The notes: generated by a model not told the origin, from the letters alone. Positions 22,207 to 34,791 are shown, numbered from the stretch's first letter. The stretch: DNA of 64,000 bases from Hydractinia symbiolongicarpus (GCF_029227915.1 NC_079888.1:16904001-16968000), one strand, 5' to 3'. Numbers and translations are program-made.

Positions 22207-22638
22207 ACGGCTATATTAATATGATAGGCATTGCAGCGATTTAACCCAAGAAAATGGTTACACATCTAGTAATCATTCGGTAACATGATGAAGATGTTAA
22301 CAGTCGAGTGCAGTAAGCCAAAACAATATGTAGAGTAAAAATCTAAATGCTTTGTCAATAATAGATTGATGACCTATTTGGCTTTGCTTTTTCTTTGATC
22401 AAGTGTTCTTGTGCAGAGAGAGTGGTTAGTAGAAAGTAATTGCTGCAAAAAAATCTTTTAGTGAATCAGCATATGGAATGCCTTAAATGACTACGGAAAT
22501 TCCATTAAATTCTATTTTGTTCGGCGTTATTAATCTTGGCGTCCCATTAAATGAACTTGGTTTTGATTAAACACATTGAATTCGGTTTGTTTGCGCAGCA
22601 CCTTTGTTAAATAGCATTGGTAAGAAACTAGCAAAAAT

Positions 22639-22712
22639 CACAGCTGATGGGCGTCAAACCCACAACCTTTGAATTAGAAGTCCAACGCGCTAGTCCATTG
22701 CGCCACAGCGGC
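22639..22712 (-). tRNA. tRNA-Arg-TCT: tRNA-Arg(TCT), copy 45, T-loop damaged
   Basis: Copy 45. G70>T, C56>T, T60>G. Trailer A. Confidence 0.68.
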
Positions 22713-23144
22713 ACGGCTGTATAAATATGATAGGCATTGCAGCAATTTAACCCAAGAAAATGGTTACACATCTAGTAACCATTCGGTAATATGATGGATA
22801 TGTTAACAGTCGAGTGCAGTAAGCCAAAACAATATGTTGAGTAAAAGTCTAAATGCTTTTTCAATATTTAATTGATGACCTATTTGGCTTTGCTTTTTCT
22901 TTGATCAAGTGTTCTTGTGCAGAGAGAGTGGCTAGTAGAAAGTAATTGCTGCAAAAAAATCTTTTAGTGAATCAGCATATGGAATGCCTTAAATGACTAC
23001 GGAAATTCCATTAAATTCTATTTTGTTCGGCGTTATTAATCTTGGCGTCCCATTAAATGAACTTGGTTTTGATTAAACACATTGAATTCGGTTTGTTTGC
23101 GGAGCACCTTTGTTAAATAGCATTGGTAAGAAACTAGCAAAAAT

Positions 23145-23218
23145 CACCGCTGATGGGCGTCGAACCCACAACCTTTGAATTAGAAGTCCAACGCGCTAGT
23201 CCATTGCGCCACAGCGGC
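23145..23218 (-). tRNA. tRNA-Arg-TCT: tRNA-Arg(TCT), copy 46
   Basis: Copy 46. T60>G only. Trailer A. Confidence 0.9.
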
Positions 23219-23654
23219 ACGGCTATATAGATATGATAGGCATTGCAGCGATTTAACCCAACAAAATGTTTGCGCATCTAGTAATCATTCGTTAACAGGA
23301 TGGATATGTTAAAAGTCGAGTGCAGCAAGCCAAAACAATATGTAGAGTAAAAATCTAAATGCTTTGTCAATAATAGATTGATGACCTATTTGGCTTTGCT
23401 TTTTCTTTGATCAAGTGTTCTTGTGCAGAGAGAGTGGTTAGTAGAAAGTAATTGCTGCAAATAAAAAAAACTTCTAGTGAATCAGCATATGGAATGCCTT
23501 AAATGACTACGGAATATCCATTAAATTCTATTTTGTTTGGCGTTATTAATCTTGGCGTCCCATTAAATGAACTTGGTTTTGATTAAACACATTGAATTCG
23601 GTTTGTTTGCGCAGCACCTTTGTTAAATAGCATTGGTAAGAAACTAGCAAAAAT

Positions 23655-23728
23655 CACCGCTGATGGGCGTCGAACCCACAACCTTTGAATTAGAAGTCCA
23701 ACGCGCTAGTCCATTGCGCCACAGCGGC
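23655..23728 (-). tRNA. tRNA-Arg-TCT: tRNA-Arg(TCT), copy 47
   Basis: Copy 47. T60>G only. Trailer A; its spacer is an A/C hybrid (A-rich class C tract at about 23,460 after a class A block). Confidence 0.9.
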
Positions 23729-24159
23729 ACGGCTATATTAATATGATAGGCATTGCAGCGATTTAACCCAAGAAAATGGTTACACATCTAGTTATCATTC
23801 GGTAACATGATGAATATGTTAACAGTCGAGTGCAGTAAGCCAAAACAATATGTAGAGTAAATATCTAAATACTTTGTCAATATTAAATTGATGACACATT
23901 TTGTTTTGCTTTTTCTTTGATCAAGTGTTCTTGTGCAGAGAGAGTGGTTAGTAAAAGGTAATTGCTGCAAAAAAATATTTTAGTGAATCAGCATATCAAA
24001 TGCCTTACATGACTACGGATGTTCCAATAATTTCTATTATGTTCTGCGTTATTACTCTTGGCTTCCCATTGTATGAATTTGGTTTGGATTTAACGCATTG
24101 AACACGTTTGTTTGCTAAGCATCTCTGTGCAATAGCAAGGGTAAAAATCTAGCATAAAT

Positions 24160-24233
24160 CACCGCTGATGGAAGTCGAACCCACAACCTTTGAATTAAAA
24201 GTCCAACGCGCTAGTCCATTGCGCCACAGCGGC
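24160..24233 (-). tRNA. Arg-type tRNA body with TTT (Lys) anticodon, copy 48
   Basis: Copy 48. C35>T (TTT), C61>T (G53-U61 wobble at a normally invariant pair). Trailer B. Confidence 0.78.
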
Positions 24234-24665
24234 ACAGTTACTGATATTTAATAGGCATTGGAGCAATTTAACCCAACAAAATGTTTGCACATCTAGTAAT
24301 CATTCGTTAACATGATGGATATGCTAACAGTCGAGTGCAGCAAGCCAAAGCAATATGTAGAGTAAAAATCTAAATGCTTTGTCAATAATAGATTGATGAC
24401 CTATTTGGCTTTGCTTTTTCTTTGATCAAGTGTTCTTGTGCAGAGAGAGTGGTTAGTAGAAAGTAATTGCTGCAAAAAAATCTTTTAGTGAATCAGCATA
24501 TGGAATGCCTTAAATGACTACGGAAATTCCATTAAATTCTATTTTGTTCGGCGTTATTTATCTTGGCGTCCCATTAAATGAACTTGGTTTTGATTAAACA
24601 CATTGAATTCGGTTTGTTTGCGGAGCACCTTTGTTAAATAGCATTGGTAAGAAACTAGCAAAAAT

Positions 24666-24739
24666 CACCGCTGATGGGAGTCGAACCCACAAACTTTGAA
24701 TTAGAAGTCCAACGCGCTAGTCCATTGCACCACAGCGGC
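24666..24739 (-). tRNA. tRNA-Arg-TCT: tRNA-Arg(TCT), copy 49
   Basis: Copy 49. C11>T (wobble), G46>T. Trailer A. Confidence 0.87.
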
Positions 24740-25170
24740 ACGGCTATATAAATATGATAGGCATTGCAGCGATTTAACCCAAGAAAATGGTTACACATCT
24801 AGTAACCATTCGGTAACATGATGGATATGTTAACAGTCGAGTGCAGTAAGCCAAAACAATATGTTGAGTAAAAGTCTAAATGCTTTTTCAATATTTAATT
24901 GATGACCTATTTGGCTTTGCTTTTTCTTTGATCAAGTGTTCTTGTGCAGAGAGAGTGGCTAGTAGAAAGTAATTGCTGCAAAAAAATCTTTTAGTGAATC
25001 AGCATATCGATTGCCTTACATGACTACGGAAGTTCCATTAATTTCTATTATGTTCTGCGTTATTACTCTTGGCTTCCCATTAAATGAAATTGGTTTGGAT
25101 TTAACGCATTGAACACGTTTGTTTGCTAAGCATCTCTGTGTAATAGCAAGGGTAAAAATCTAGCATAAAT

Positions 25171-25244
25171 CACCGCTGATGGGAGTCGAACCCACAACCT
25201 TTGAATTAAAAGTCCAACGCGCTAGTCCATTGCGCCACAGCGGC
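25171..25244 (-). tRNA. Arg-type tRNA body with TTT (Lys) anticodon, copy 50: single-base switch
   Basis: Copy 50. Differs from the Arg consensus only at position 35 (C>T). Every stem, both Pol III boxes, A20 and G73 are intact. It is the cleanest case of an anticodon switch in the array. Trailer B. Confidence 0.88.
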
Positions 25245-25676
25245 ACGGTTACTGATATTCTATAGGCATTGGAGCAATTTAACCCAACAAAATGTTTGCA
25301 CATCTAGTAATCATTCGTTAACAGGATGGATATGTTAACAGTCGAGTGCAGCAAGCCAAAACAATATGTAGAGTAAAAATCTAAATGTTTTGTCAATAAT
25401 AGATTGATGACCTATTTGGGTTTGCTTTTTCTTTGATCAAGTGTTCTTGTGCAGAGAGATTGGTTAGTAGAAAGTAATTGCTGCAAAAAAATCTTTTTGT
25501 GAATCAGCATATGGAATGCCTTAAATGACTACGGAAATTCCATTAAATTCTATTTTGTTCGGCGTTATTAATCTTGGCGTCCCATTAAATGAACTTGGTT
25601 TTGATTAAACACATTGAATTCGGTTTGTTTGCGGAGCACCTTTGTTAAATAGCATTGGTAAGAAACTAGCAAAAAT

Positions 25677-25750
25677 CACCGCTGATGTGCGTTGAACCCA
25701 CAACCTTTGAATTAGAAGTCCAACGCGCTAGTCCATTGCGTCACAGCGGC
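25677..25750 (-). tRNA. tRNA-Arg(TCT), copy 51, degenerate
   Basis: Copy 51. G10>A, G57>A, T60>G, C62>A: D-stem and T-stem are both weakened. Anticodon TCT kept. Function doubtful. Confidence 0.6.
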
Positions 25751-26186
25751 ACGGCTATATAGATATGATAGGCATTGCAGCGATTTAACCCAACAAAATG
25801 TTTGCGCATCTAGTAATCATTCGTTAACAGGATGGATATGTTAAAAGTCGAGTGCAGCAAGCCAAAACAATATGTAGAGTAAAAATCTAAATGCTTTGTC
25901 AATAATAGATTGATGACCTATTTGGCTTTGCTTTTTCTTTGATCAAGTGTTCTTGTGCAGAGAGAGTGGTTAGTAGAAAGTAATTGCTGCAAATAAAAAA
26001 AACTTCTAGTGAATCAGCATATGGAATGCCTTAAATGACTACGGAAATTCCATTAAAATCTACTTTGTTCTGCGTTATTAATCTTGGCGTCCCATTAAAT
26101 GAATTTGGTTTTAATTAAACACATTGAATACGGTTTGTTTGCGCAGCACCTTTGTTAAATAGCATTGGTAAGAAACTAGCAAAAAT

Positions 26187-26260
26187 CACCGCTGATAGGA
26201 GTCGAACCCACAACCTTTGAATTAGAAGTCCAACGCGCTAGTCCATTGCGCCACAGCGGC
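26187..26260 (-). tRNA. tRNA-Arg-TCT: tRNA-Arg(TCT), copy 52
   Basis: Copy 52. C63>T only (wobble). Trailer A. Confidence 0.9.
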
Positions 26261-26696
26261 ACGGTAATTGATATTCGATAGGCATTGGAGCAATTTAACC
26301 CAAGAAAATGTTTGCACATCTAGTAATCATTCGTTAACATGATGAATATGTTAACAGTCGGGTGCAGTAAGCCAAAACAATATGTAGAGTAAATATCTAA
26401 ATACTTTGTCAATATTAAATTGATGACCTATTTTGTTTTGCTTTTTCTTTGATCAAGTGCCCTTGCGCAGAGAGAGTAGCTACTAGAAAGTAATTACTGC
26501 AAATGAAAAAAACTTCTAGTGAATCAGCATATGGAATGCCTTAAATGACTACGGAAATTCCATTAAATTCTACTTTGTTCTGCGTTATTAATCTTGGCGT
26601 CCCAGTAAATGGACTTGGTTTTGATTAAACACATTGAATACGGTTTGTTTGCGCAGCACCTTTGTTAAATAGCATTGGTAAGAAATTAGCAAAAAT

Positions 26697-26770
26697 CACC
26701 GCTGATGGGAGTCGAACCCACAACCTTTGAATTAGAAGTCCAACGCGCTAGTCCATTGCGCCAGAGCGGC
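26697..26770 (-). tRNA. tRNA-Arg-TCT: tRNA-Arg(TCT), copy 53
   Basis: Copy 53. G7>C only. Shares this mark and its class C spacer with copy 43, suggesting common descent. Confidence 0.86.
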
Positions 26771-27203
26771 ACGGTTATTGATATTTCATAGGCATTGGAG
26801 AAATTTAACCAAGAAAATGTTTGCACATCTAGTAATCATTCGTTAACATGATGAATATGTTAACAGTCGAGTGCAGTAAGCCAAAACAATATGTAGAGTA
26901 AAAATCTAAATGCTTTGTCAATAATAGAGATTGATGACCTATTTGGCTTTCCTTTTTCTTTGATCAAGTGTTCTTGTGCAGAGAGAGTGGATAGTAGAAA
27001 GTAATTGCTGCAAAAAAATCTTTTAGTGAATCAGCATATGGAATGCCTTAAATGACTACGGAATATCCATTAAATTCTATTTTGTTCGGCGTTATTAATC
27101 TTGGCGTCCCATTAAATGAACTTGGTTTTGATTAAACACATTGAATTCGGTTTGTTTGCGCAGCACCTTTGTTAAATAGCATTGGTAAGAAACTAGCAAA
27201 AAT

Positions 27204-27277
27204 CACCGCTGATGGGCGTCGAACCCACAACCTTTGAATTAGAAGTCCAACGCGCTAGTCCATTGCGCCACAGCGGC
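27204..27277 (-). tRNA. tRNA-Arg-TCT: tRNA-Arg(TCT), copy 54
   Basis: Copy 54. T60>G only. Trailer A. The spacer before it has a 2-bp insertion (AATAGAGATTGATG near 26,925). Confidence 0.9.
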
Positions 27278-27708
27278 ACGGCTATATTAATATGATAGGC
27301 ATTGCAGCGATTTAACCCAAGAAAATGGTTACACATCTAGTAACCATTCGGTAACATGATGGATATGTTAACAGTCGAGTGCAGTAAGCCAAAACAATAT
27401 GTTGAGTAAAAGTCTAAATGCTTTGTCAATATTTAATTGATGACCTATTTGGCTTTGCTTTTTCTTTGATCAAGTGTTCTTGTGCAGAGAGAGTTGCTAG
27501 TAGAAAGTAATGGCTGCAAAGAAATCTTTTAGTGAATCAGCATATCGATTGCCTCACATGACTACGGATTTTCCATTAATTTCTATTATGTTCTGCGTTA
27601 TTACTCTTGGCTTCCCATTAAATGAAATTGGTTTGGATTTAACGCATTGAACACGTTTGTTTGCTAAGCATCTCTGTGCAATAGCAAGGGTAAAAATCCA
27701 GCATAAAT

Positions 27709-27782
27709 CACCGCTGATGGGAGTCGAACCCACACCCTTTGAATTAGAAGTCCAACGAGCTAGTCCATTGCGCCCCAGCGGC
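27709..27782 (-). tRNA. tRNA-Arg(TCT), copy 55, degenerate
   Basis: Copy 55. T8>G (conserved U8 and A box), G24>T (C11-T24 mismatch), one variable-arm change. Anticodon TCT. Trailer B. Function doubtful. Confidence 0.62.
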
Positions 27783-28214
27783 ACGGTTACTGATATTTGA
27801 TAGGCATTGGAGCAATTTAACCCAAAAAAATGTTTGCACATCTAGTAATCATTCGTTAACAGGATGGATATGTTAACAGTCGAGTGCAGCAAGCCAAAAC
27901 AATATGTAAAGTAAAAATCTAAATGCTTTGTCAATAATAGATTGATGACCTATTTGGCTTTGCTTTTTCTTTGATCAAGTGTTCTTGTGCAGAGAGAGTG
28001 GTTAGTAGAAAGTAATTACTGCAAAAAATTCTTTTAGTGAATCAGCATATGGAATGCCTTAAATGACTACGGAAATTCCATTAAATTCTATTTTGTTCGG
28101 CGTTATTTATCTTGGCGTCCCATTAAATGAACTTGGTTTTGATTAAACACATTGAATTCGGTTTGTTTGCGCAGCACCTTTGTTAAATGGCATTGGTAAG
28201 AAACTAGCAAAAAT

Positions 28215-28288
28215 CACCGCTGATGGGAGTCGAACCCACAACCTTTGAATTAGAAGTCCAACGCGCTAGTCCATTGCCCCACAGCGGC
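28215..28288 (-). tRNA. tRNA-Arg-TCT: tRNA-Arg(TCT), copy 56
   Basis: Copy 56. C11>G (G11-G24 mismatch in the D-stem). Trailer A. First of a recurring C11>G subgroup. Confidence 0.84.
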
Positions 28289-28720
28289 ATGGCTATATAA
28301 ATATGATAGGCATTGTAGCGATTTAACCCAAGAAAATGGTTACACATCTAGTAATCATTCGGTAACATGATGGATATGTTAACAGTCGAGTGCACAAAGC
28401 CAAAACAACATGTTGAGTAAAAGTCTAAATGCTTTGTCAATATTTAATTGATGACCTATTTGGCTTTGCTTTTTCTTTGATCAAGTGTTCTTGTGCAGAG
28501 AGATTGGTTAGTAGAAAGTAATTGCTGCAAAAAAATCTTTTAGTGAATCAGCATATGGAATGCCTTAAGTGACTACGGAAATTCCATTAAATTCTATTTT
28601 GTTCGGCGTTATTAATCTTGGCATCCCATTAAATGAACTTGGTTTCGATTAAACACATTGAATTCGGTTTGTTTGCGCAGCACCTTTGTTAAATAGCATT
28701 GGTAAGAAACTAGCAAAAAT

Positions 28721-28794
28721 CACCGCTGATGGGAGTCGAACCCACAACATTTGAATTAGAAGTCCAACGCGCTAGTCCATATCGCCACAGCGGC
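28721..28794 (-). tRNA. tRNA-Arg(TCT), copy 57, degenerate D-arm
   Basis: Copy 57. C13>A and A14>T (loses the conserved U8-A14 contact and damages the A box), G45>T. Trailer A. Confidence 0.62.
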
Positions 28795-29226
28795 ACGGCT
28801 ATATAAACATGATAGGCATTGCAGCGATTTAACCCAAGAAAATGGTTACATATCTAGTAATCATTCGGTAACATGATGGATATGTAAACAGTCGAGTGCA
28901 GTAAGCCAAAACAACATGTTGAGTAAAAGTCTAAATGCTCTGTCAATATTTAATTGATGACCTATCTAGCTTTCCTTTTTCTTTGATCAAGTGTTCTTGT
29001 GCAGAGAGATTGGTTAGTAGAAAGTAATTGCTGCAAAAAAATCTTTTAGTGAATCAGCATATGGAATGCCTTAAATGACCAGGGAAATTCCATTAAATTC
29101 TACTTTGTTCGGCGTTATTAATCTTGGCGTCCCATTAAATGAACTTGGTTTTGATTAAACACATTGAATTCGGTTTGTTTGCGCAGCACCTTTGTTAAAT
29201 AGCATTGGTAAGAAACTAGCAAAAAT

Positions 29227-29300
29227 CACCGCTGATTGGAGTCGAACCCACAAACTTTGAATTAGAAGTCCAACGCGCTAGTCCATTTCGCCACAGCTTC
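29227..29300 (-). pseudogene. Degenerate tRNA-Arg(TCT), copy 58
   Basis: Copy 58. Acceptor 5' strand changed at 2 and 3 (GAAGCTG), C63>A, C13>A, G46>T. At least four stem mismatches. Anticodon still TCT. Likely a pseudogene. Confidence 0.78.
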
Positions 29301-29730
29301 ACGGTTACTGATATTTGATAGGCATTGGAGCAATTTAACCCAAAAAAATGTTTGCACATCTAGTAATCATTCGTTAACAGGATGGATATGTTAACAGTCG
29401 GGTGCAGCAAGCCAAAATAATATGTAAAGTAAAAATCTAAATGCTTTGTCAATAATAGATTGATGACCTATTTGGCTTTGCTTTTTCTTTGATCAAGTGT
29501 TCTTGTGCAGAGAGAGTGGTTAGTAGAAAGTAATTACTGCAAAAAAATTTTTAGTGAATCAGCATATGGAATGCCTTAAATGACTACGGAAATTCCATTA
29601 AATTCTATTATGTTCTGCGTTATTACTCTTGGCTTTCCATTGTATGAATTTGGTTTGGATTTAACGCATTGAACACGTTTGTTTGCTAAGCATCTCTGTG
29701 CAATAGCAAGGGTAAAAATCTAGCATAAAT

Positions 29731-29804
29731 CACCGCTGATGGAAGTCGAACCCACAACCTTTGAATTAGAAGTCCAACGCGCTAGTCCATTGCGCCACAG
29801 CGGC
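29731..29804 (-). tRNA. tRNA-Arg-TCT: tRNA-Arg(TCT), copy 59
   Basis: Copy 59. C61>T only (wobble). Trailer B; its spacer switches from class A to class B near 29,610. Confidence 0.87.
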
Positions 29805-30235
29805 ACGGTTACTGATATTTAATAGGCATTGGAGCAATTTAACCCAACAAAATGTTTGCACATCTAGTAATCATTCGTTAACATGATGGATATGCTAACA
29901 GTCGAGTGCAGCAAGCCAAAGCAATATGTAGAGTAAAAATCTAAATGCTTTGTCAATAATAGATTGATGACCTATTTGGCTTTGCTTTTTCTTTGATCAA
30001 GTGTTCTTGTGCAGAGAGAGTGGTTAGTAGAAAGTAATTGCTGCAAAAAATCTTTTAGTGAATCAGCATATGGAATGCCTTAAATGACTACGGAATTTCC
30101 ATTAAATTCTATTTTGTTCGGCGTTATTAATCTTGGCATCCCATTAAATGAACTTGGTTTTGATTAAACACATTGAATTCGGTTTGTTTGCGCAGCACCT
30201 TTGTTAAATAGCATTGGTAAGAAACTAGCAAAAAT

Positions 30236-30309
30236 CACCGCTGATGGGAGTCGAACCCACAACATTTGAATTAGAAGTCCAATGCGCTAGTCCATTGCAC
30301 CACAGCGGC
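30236..30309 (-). tRNA. tRNA-Arg-TCT: tRNA-Arg(TCT), copy 60
   Basis: Copy 60. C11>T (wobble), G26>A, G45>T. Trailer A. Confidence 0.85.
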
Positions 30310-30740
30310 ACTGCTATATAAACATGATAGGCATTGCAGCGATTTAACCTAAGAAAATGGTTACACATCTAGTAACCATTCGGTAACATGATGGATATGT
30401 TAACAGTCGAGTGCAGTAAGCCAAAACAATATGTTGAATAAAAGTCTAAATGCTTTGTCAATATTTAATTGATGACCTATTTGGCTTCGCTTTTTCTTTG
30501 ATCAAGTGTTCTTGTGCAGAGAGAGTTGCTAGTAGAAAGTAATTGCTGCAAAGAAATCTTTTAGTGAATCAGCGTATCGATTGCCTTACATGACTACGGA
30601 TTTTCCATTAATTTCTATTATGTTCTGCGTTATTACTCTTGGCTTCCCATTAAATGAAATTGGTTTGGATTTAACGCATTGAACACGTTTGTTTGCTAAG
30701 CATCTCTGTGCAATAGCAAGGGTAAAAATCCAGCATAAAT

Positions 30741-30814
30741 CACCGCTGATGGGAGTCGCACCCACAACCTTTGAATTAGAAGTCCAACGCGCTATTCCAT
30801 TGCGCCACAGCGGC
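30741..30814 (-). tRNA. tRNA-Arg-TCT: tRNA-Arg(TCT), copy 61, T-loop variant
   Basis: Copy 61. T55>G removes the near-universal pseudouridine-55 site and alters the B box; C20a>A. Trailer B. Confidence 0.7.
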
Positions 30815-31246
30815 ACGGTTACTGATATTTGATAGGCATTGGAGCAATTTAACCCAAAAAAATGTTTGCACATCTAGTAATCATTCGTTAACAGGATGGA
30901 TATGTTAACAGTCGGGTGCAGCAAGCCAAAATAATATGTAAAGTAAAAATCTAAATGCTTTGTCAATAATAGATTGATGACCTATTTGGCTTTGCTTTTT
31001 CTTTGATCAAGTGTTCTTGTGCAGAGAGAGTGGTTAGTAGAAAGTATTTACTGCAAAAAAATCTTTTAGTGAATCAGCATATGGAATGCCTTAAATGACT
31101 ACGGAAATTCCATTAAATTCTATTTTGTTCGGCGTTATTTATCTTGGCGTCCCATTAAATGAACTTGGTTTTGATTAAACACATTGAATTCGGTTTGTTT
31201 GCGCAGCACCTTTGTTAAATAGCATTGGTAAGAAACTAGCAAAAAT

Positions 31247-31320
31247 CACCGCTGATGGGAGTCGAACCCACAACCTTTGAATTAGAAGTCCAACGCGCTA
31301 GTCCATTGCCCCACAGCGGC
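31247..31320 (-). tRNA. tRNA-Arg-TCT: tRNA-Arg(TCT), copy 62
   Basis: Copy 62. C11>G only. Trailer A. Confidence 0.85.
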
Positions 31321-31752
31321 ACGGCTATATAAATATGATAGGCATTGCAGCGATTTAACCCAAGAAAATGGTTACACATCTATTAATCATTTGGTAACAT
31401 GATGGATATGTTAACAGTCGAGTGCAGTAAGCCAAAACAACATGTTGAGTAAAAGTCTAAATGCTTTGTCAATATTTAATTGATGACCTGTTTGGCTTTG
31501 CTTTTTCTTTGATCAAGTGTTCTTGTGCAGAGAGAGTGGTTAGTAGAAAGTAATTGCTGCAAAAAAATCTTTTAGTGAATCAGCATATGAAATGCCTTAA
31601 ATGACTACGGAAATTCCATTAAATTCTATTTTGTTCGGCGTTATTAATCTTGGCGTCCCATTAAATGAACTTGGTTTTGATTAAACACATTGAATTCGGT
31701 TTGTTTGCGCAGCACCTTTGCTAAATAGCATTGGTAAGAAATTAGCAAAAAT

Positions 31753-31826
31753 CACCGCTGATGGGAGTCGAACCCACAACCTTTGAATTAGAAGTCCAAC
31801 CCGCTAGTCCATTGCGCCGCAGCTCC
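31753..31826 (-). pseudogene. Degenerate tRNA-Arg(TCT), copy 63
   Basis: Copy 63. Acceptor 5' strand GGAGCTG (positions 2 and 3 unpaired), T8>C, C25>G. Likely a pseudogene although the anticodon is TCT and the T5 is present. Confidence 0.75.
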
Positions 31827-32257
31827 ACGGCTATATAAATATGACAGGCATTGGAGCGATTCAACCCAAGAAAATGGTTACACATCTAGCAATCATTCGG
31901 TAACATGATGGATATGTTAACAGTCGAGTGCAGTAAGCCAAAACAACATGTTGAGTAAAAGTCTAAATGCTTTGTCAATATTTAATTGATGACCTATTTG
32001 GCTTTGCTTTTTCTTTGATCAAGTGTTCTTGTGCAGAGAGAGTTGCTAGTAGAAAGTAATTGCTGCAAAGAAATCTTTTAGTGAATCAGCGTATCGATTG
32101 CCTTACATGACTACGGATTTTCCATTAATTTCTATTATGTTCTGCGTTATTACTCTTGGCTTCCCATTAAATGAAATTGGTTTGGATTTAACGCATTGAA
32201 CACGTTTGTTTGCTAAGCATCTCTGTGCAATAGCAAGGGTAAAAATCCAGCATAAAT

Positions 32258-32331
32258 CACCGCTGATGGGAGTCGCACCCACAACCTTTGAATTAGAAGT
32301 CCAACGCGCTATTCCATTGCGCCACAGCGGC
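32258..32331 (-). tRNA. tRNA-Arg-TCT: tRNA-Arg(TCT), copy 64, T-loop variant
   Basis: Copy 64. Duplicate of copy 61 (T55>G, C20a>A). Trailer B. Confidence 0.7.
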
Positions 32332-32763
32332 ACGGTTACTGATATTTGATAGGCATTGGAGCAATTTAACCCAAAAAAATGTTTGCACATCTAGTAATCA
32401 TTCGTTAACAGGATGGATATGTTAACAGTCGGGTGCAGCAAGCCAAAATAATATGTAAAGTAAAAATCTAAATGCTTTGTCAATAATAGATTGATGACCT
32501 ATTTGGCTTTGGTTTTTCTTTGATCAAGTGTTCTTGTGCAGAGAGAGTGGTTAGTAGAAAGTATTTACTGCAAAAAAATCTTTTAGTGAATCAGCATATG
32601 GAATGCCTTAAATGACTACGGAAATTCCATTAAATTCTATTTTGTTCGGCGTTATTTATCTTGGCGTCCCATTAAATGAACTTGGTTTTGATTAAACACA
32701 TTGAATTCGGTTTGTTTGCGCAGCACCTTTGTTAAATAGCATTGGTAAGAAACTAGCAAAAAT

Positions 32764-32837
32764 CACCGCTGATGGGAGTCGAACCCACAACCTTTGAATT
32801 AGAAGTCCAACGCGCTAGTCCATTGCCCCACAGCGGC
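32764..32837 (-). tRNA. tRNA-Arg-TCT: tRNA-Arg(TCT), copy 65
   Basis: Copy 65. Duplicate of copy 62 (C11>G). Trailer A. Confidence 0.85.
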
Positions 32838-33269
32838 ACGGCTGTATAAATATGATAGGCATTGCAGCGATTTAACCCAAGAAAATGGTTACACATCTAT
32901 TAATTATTTGGTAACATGATGGATATGTTAACAGTCGAGTGCAGTAAGCCAAAACAACATGTTGAGTAAAAGTCTAAATGCTTTGTCAATATTTAATTGA
33001 TGACCTGTTTGGCTTTGCTTTTTCTTTGATCAAGTGTTCTTGTGCAGAGAGAGTGGTTAGTAGAAAGTAATTGCTGCAAAAAAATCTTTTAGTGAATCAG
33101 CATATGAAATGCCTTAAATGACTACGGAAATTCCATTAAATTCTATTTTGTTCGGCGTTATTAATCTTGGCGTCCCATTAAATGAACTTGGTTTTGATTA
33201 AACACATTGAATTCGGTTTGTTTGCGCAGCACCTTTGCTAAATAGCATTGGTAAGAAATTAGCAAAAAT

Positions 33270-33343
33270 CACCGCTGATGGGAGTCGAACCCACAACCTT
33301 TGAATTAGAAGTCCAACCCGCTAGTCCATTGCGCCGCAGCTGC
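33270..33343 (-). pseudogene. Degenerate tRNA-Arg(TCT), copy 66
   Basis: Copy 66. Relative of copy 63: acceptor GCAGCTG (A3-G70 mismatch), T8>C, C25>G. Probably inactive. Confidence 0.7.
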
Positions 33344-33775
33344 ACGGCTATATAAATATGACAGGCATTGGAGCGATTCAACCCAAGAAAATGGTTACAT
33401 ATCTAGCAATCATTCGGTAACATGATGGATAGGTTAACAGTCGAGTGCAGTAAGCCAAAACAACATGTTGAGTAAAAGTCTAAATGCTTTGTCAATATTT
33501 AATTGATGACCTATTTGGCTTTGCTTTTTCTTTTATCAAGTGTTCTTGTGCAGAGAGAGTGGTTAGTAGAAAGTAATTGCTGCAAAAAAATCTTTTAGTG
33601 AATCAGCATATGGAATGCTTTAAATGACTACGGAAATTCCATTAATTTCTACTTTGTTCGGCGTTATTAATCTTGGAGTCCCATTAAATGAACTTGGTTT
33701 TGATTAAACGCATTGAATTCGGTTTGTTTGCGCAGCACCTTTGTTAAATAACATTGGTAAGAAACTAGCAAAAAT

Positions 33776-33849
33776 CACCGCTGATGGGAGTCGAACCCAC
33801 AACCTTTGAATTAGAAGTCCAACGCGCTAGTCCATTGCGCCACAGCGGC
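33776..33849 (-). tRNA. tRNA-Arg-TCT: tRNA-Arg(TCT), copy 67, consensus
   Basis: Copy 67. Identical to consensus; trailer A. Confidence 0.95.
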
Positions 33850-34285
33850 ACAGTTATTGATATTTGATAGGCATTGGAGCAATTTAACCCAAGAAAATGT
33901 TTGCACATCTAGTAATCATTCGTTAACATGATGAATATGTTAACAGTCGAATGCAGTAAGCCAAAACAATATGTAGAGTAAATATCTAAATACTTTGTCA
34001 ATATTAAATTGATGACCTATTTTGTTTTGCTTCTTCTTTGATCAAGTGCCCTTGCGCAGAGAGAGTAGCTACTAGAAAGTAATTACTGCAAATAAAAAAA
34101 ACTTCTAGTGAATCAGCATATGAAATGCCTTATATGACTACGGAAATTCCATTAAAATCTACTTTGTTCTGCGTTATTAATCTTGGCGTCCCATTAAATG
34201 AATTTGGTTTTGATTAAACACATTGAATACGGTTTGTTTGCGCAGCACCTTTGTTAAATAGCATTGGTAAGAAACTAGCAAAAAT

Positions 34286-34359
34286 CACCGCTGATGGGAG
34301 TCGAACCCACAACCTTTGAATTAGAAGTCCAACGCGCTAGTCCATTGCCCCACAGCTGC
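34286..34359 (-). tRNA. tRNA-Arg(TCT), copy 68, degenerate
   Basis: Copy 68. C3>A (A3-G70 mismatch) and C11>G. Trailer A, class C spacer. Confidence 0.68.
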
Positions 34360-34791
34360 GCGGCTATATAAATATGATAGGCATTGCAGCGATTTAACCC
34401 AAGAAAATGGTTACACATCTAGTAGTCACTCAATAACATGATGGATATGTTAACAGTCGAGTGCAGTAAGCCAAAACAACTTGTTGAGTAAAAGTCTAAA
34501 TGCTTTGTCAATATTTAATTGATGACCTATTTGGCTTTGCTTTTTCTTTGATCAAGTGTTCTTGTGCAGAGAGAGTGGTTAGTAGAAAGTAATTGCTGCA
34601 AAACAATCTCTTAGTGAATCAGCATATGAAATGCCTTAAATGACTACGGAAATTCCATTAAATTCTACTTTGTTCGGCGTTATTAATCTTGGCGTCCCAT
34701 TAAATGAACTTGGTTTTGATTAAACGCATTGAATTCGGTTTGTTTGCGCAGCACCTTTGTTAAATAGCATTGGTAAGAAACTAGCAAAAAT

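Larger units (their letters stand above)
30500..33340. repeat. Three-unit duplication, period 1,517 bp
   Basis: Copies 61-63 recur as 64-66 at offset 1,517. Shared marks are CAGCGTATCG in the spacer, U55>G in copies 61 and 64, C11>G in 62 and 65, and the damaged acceptor of 63 and 66. Confidence 0.85.

Noticed and set aside
27554-27841. 95-codon minus-strand frames near 27.6, 30.6, 32.1, 38.2 and 41.7 kb, and 60-codon frames near 37.2, 40.7 and 47.3 kb
   Set aside because: Most of their length is antisense or sense tRNA plus trailer. Not maintained in sister units, and no recognisable protein.
29227-29300. Anticodon change in the degenerate copies
   Set aside because: Copies 41, 58, 63 and 66 all keep TCT; decay is in stems and loops, so they are poor genes but not identity switches.
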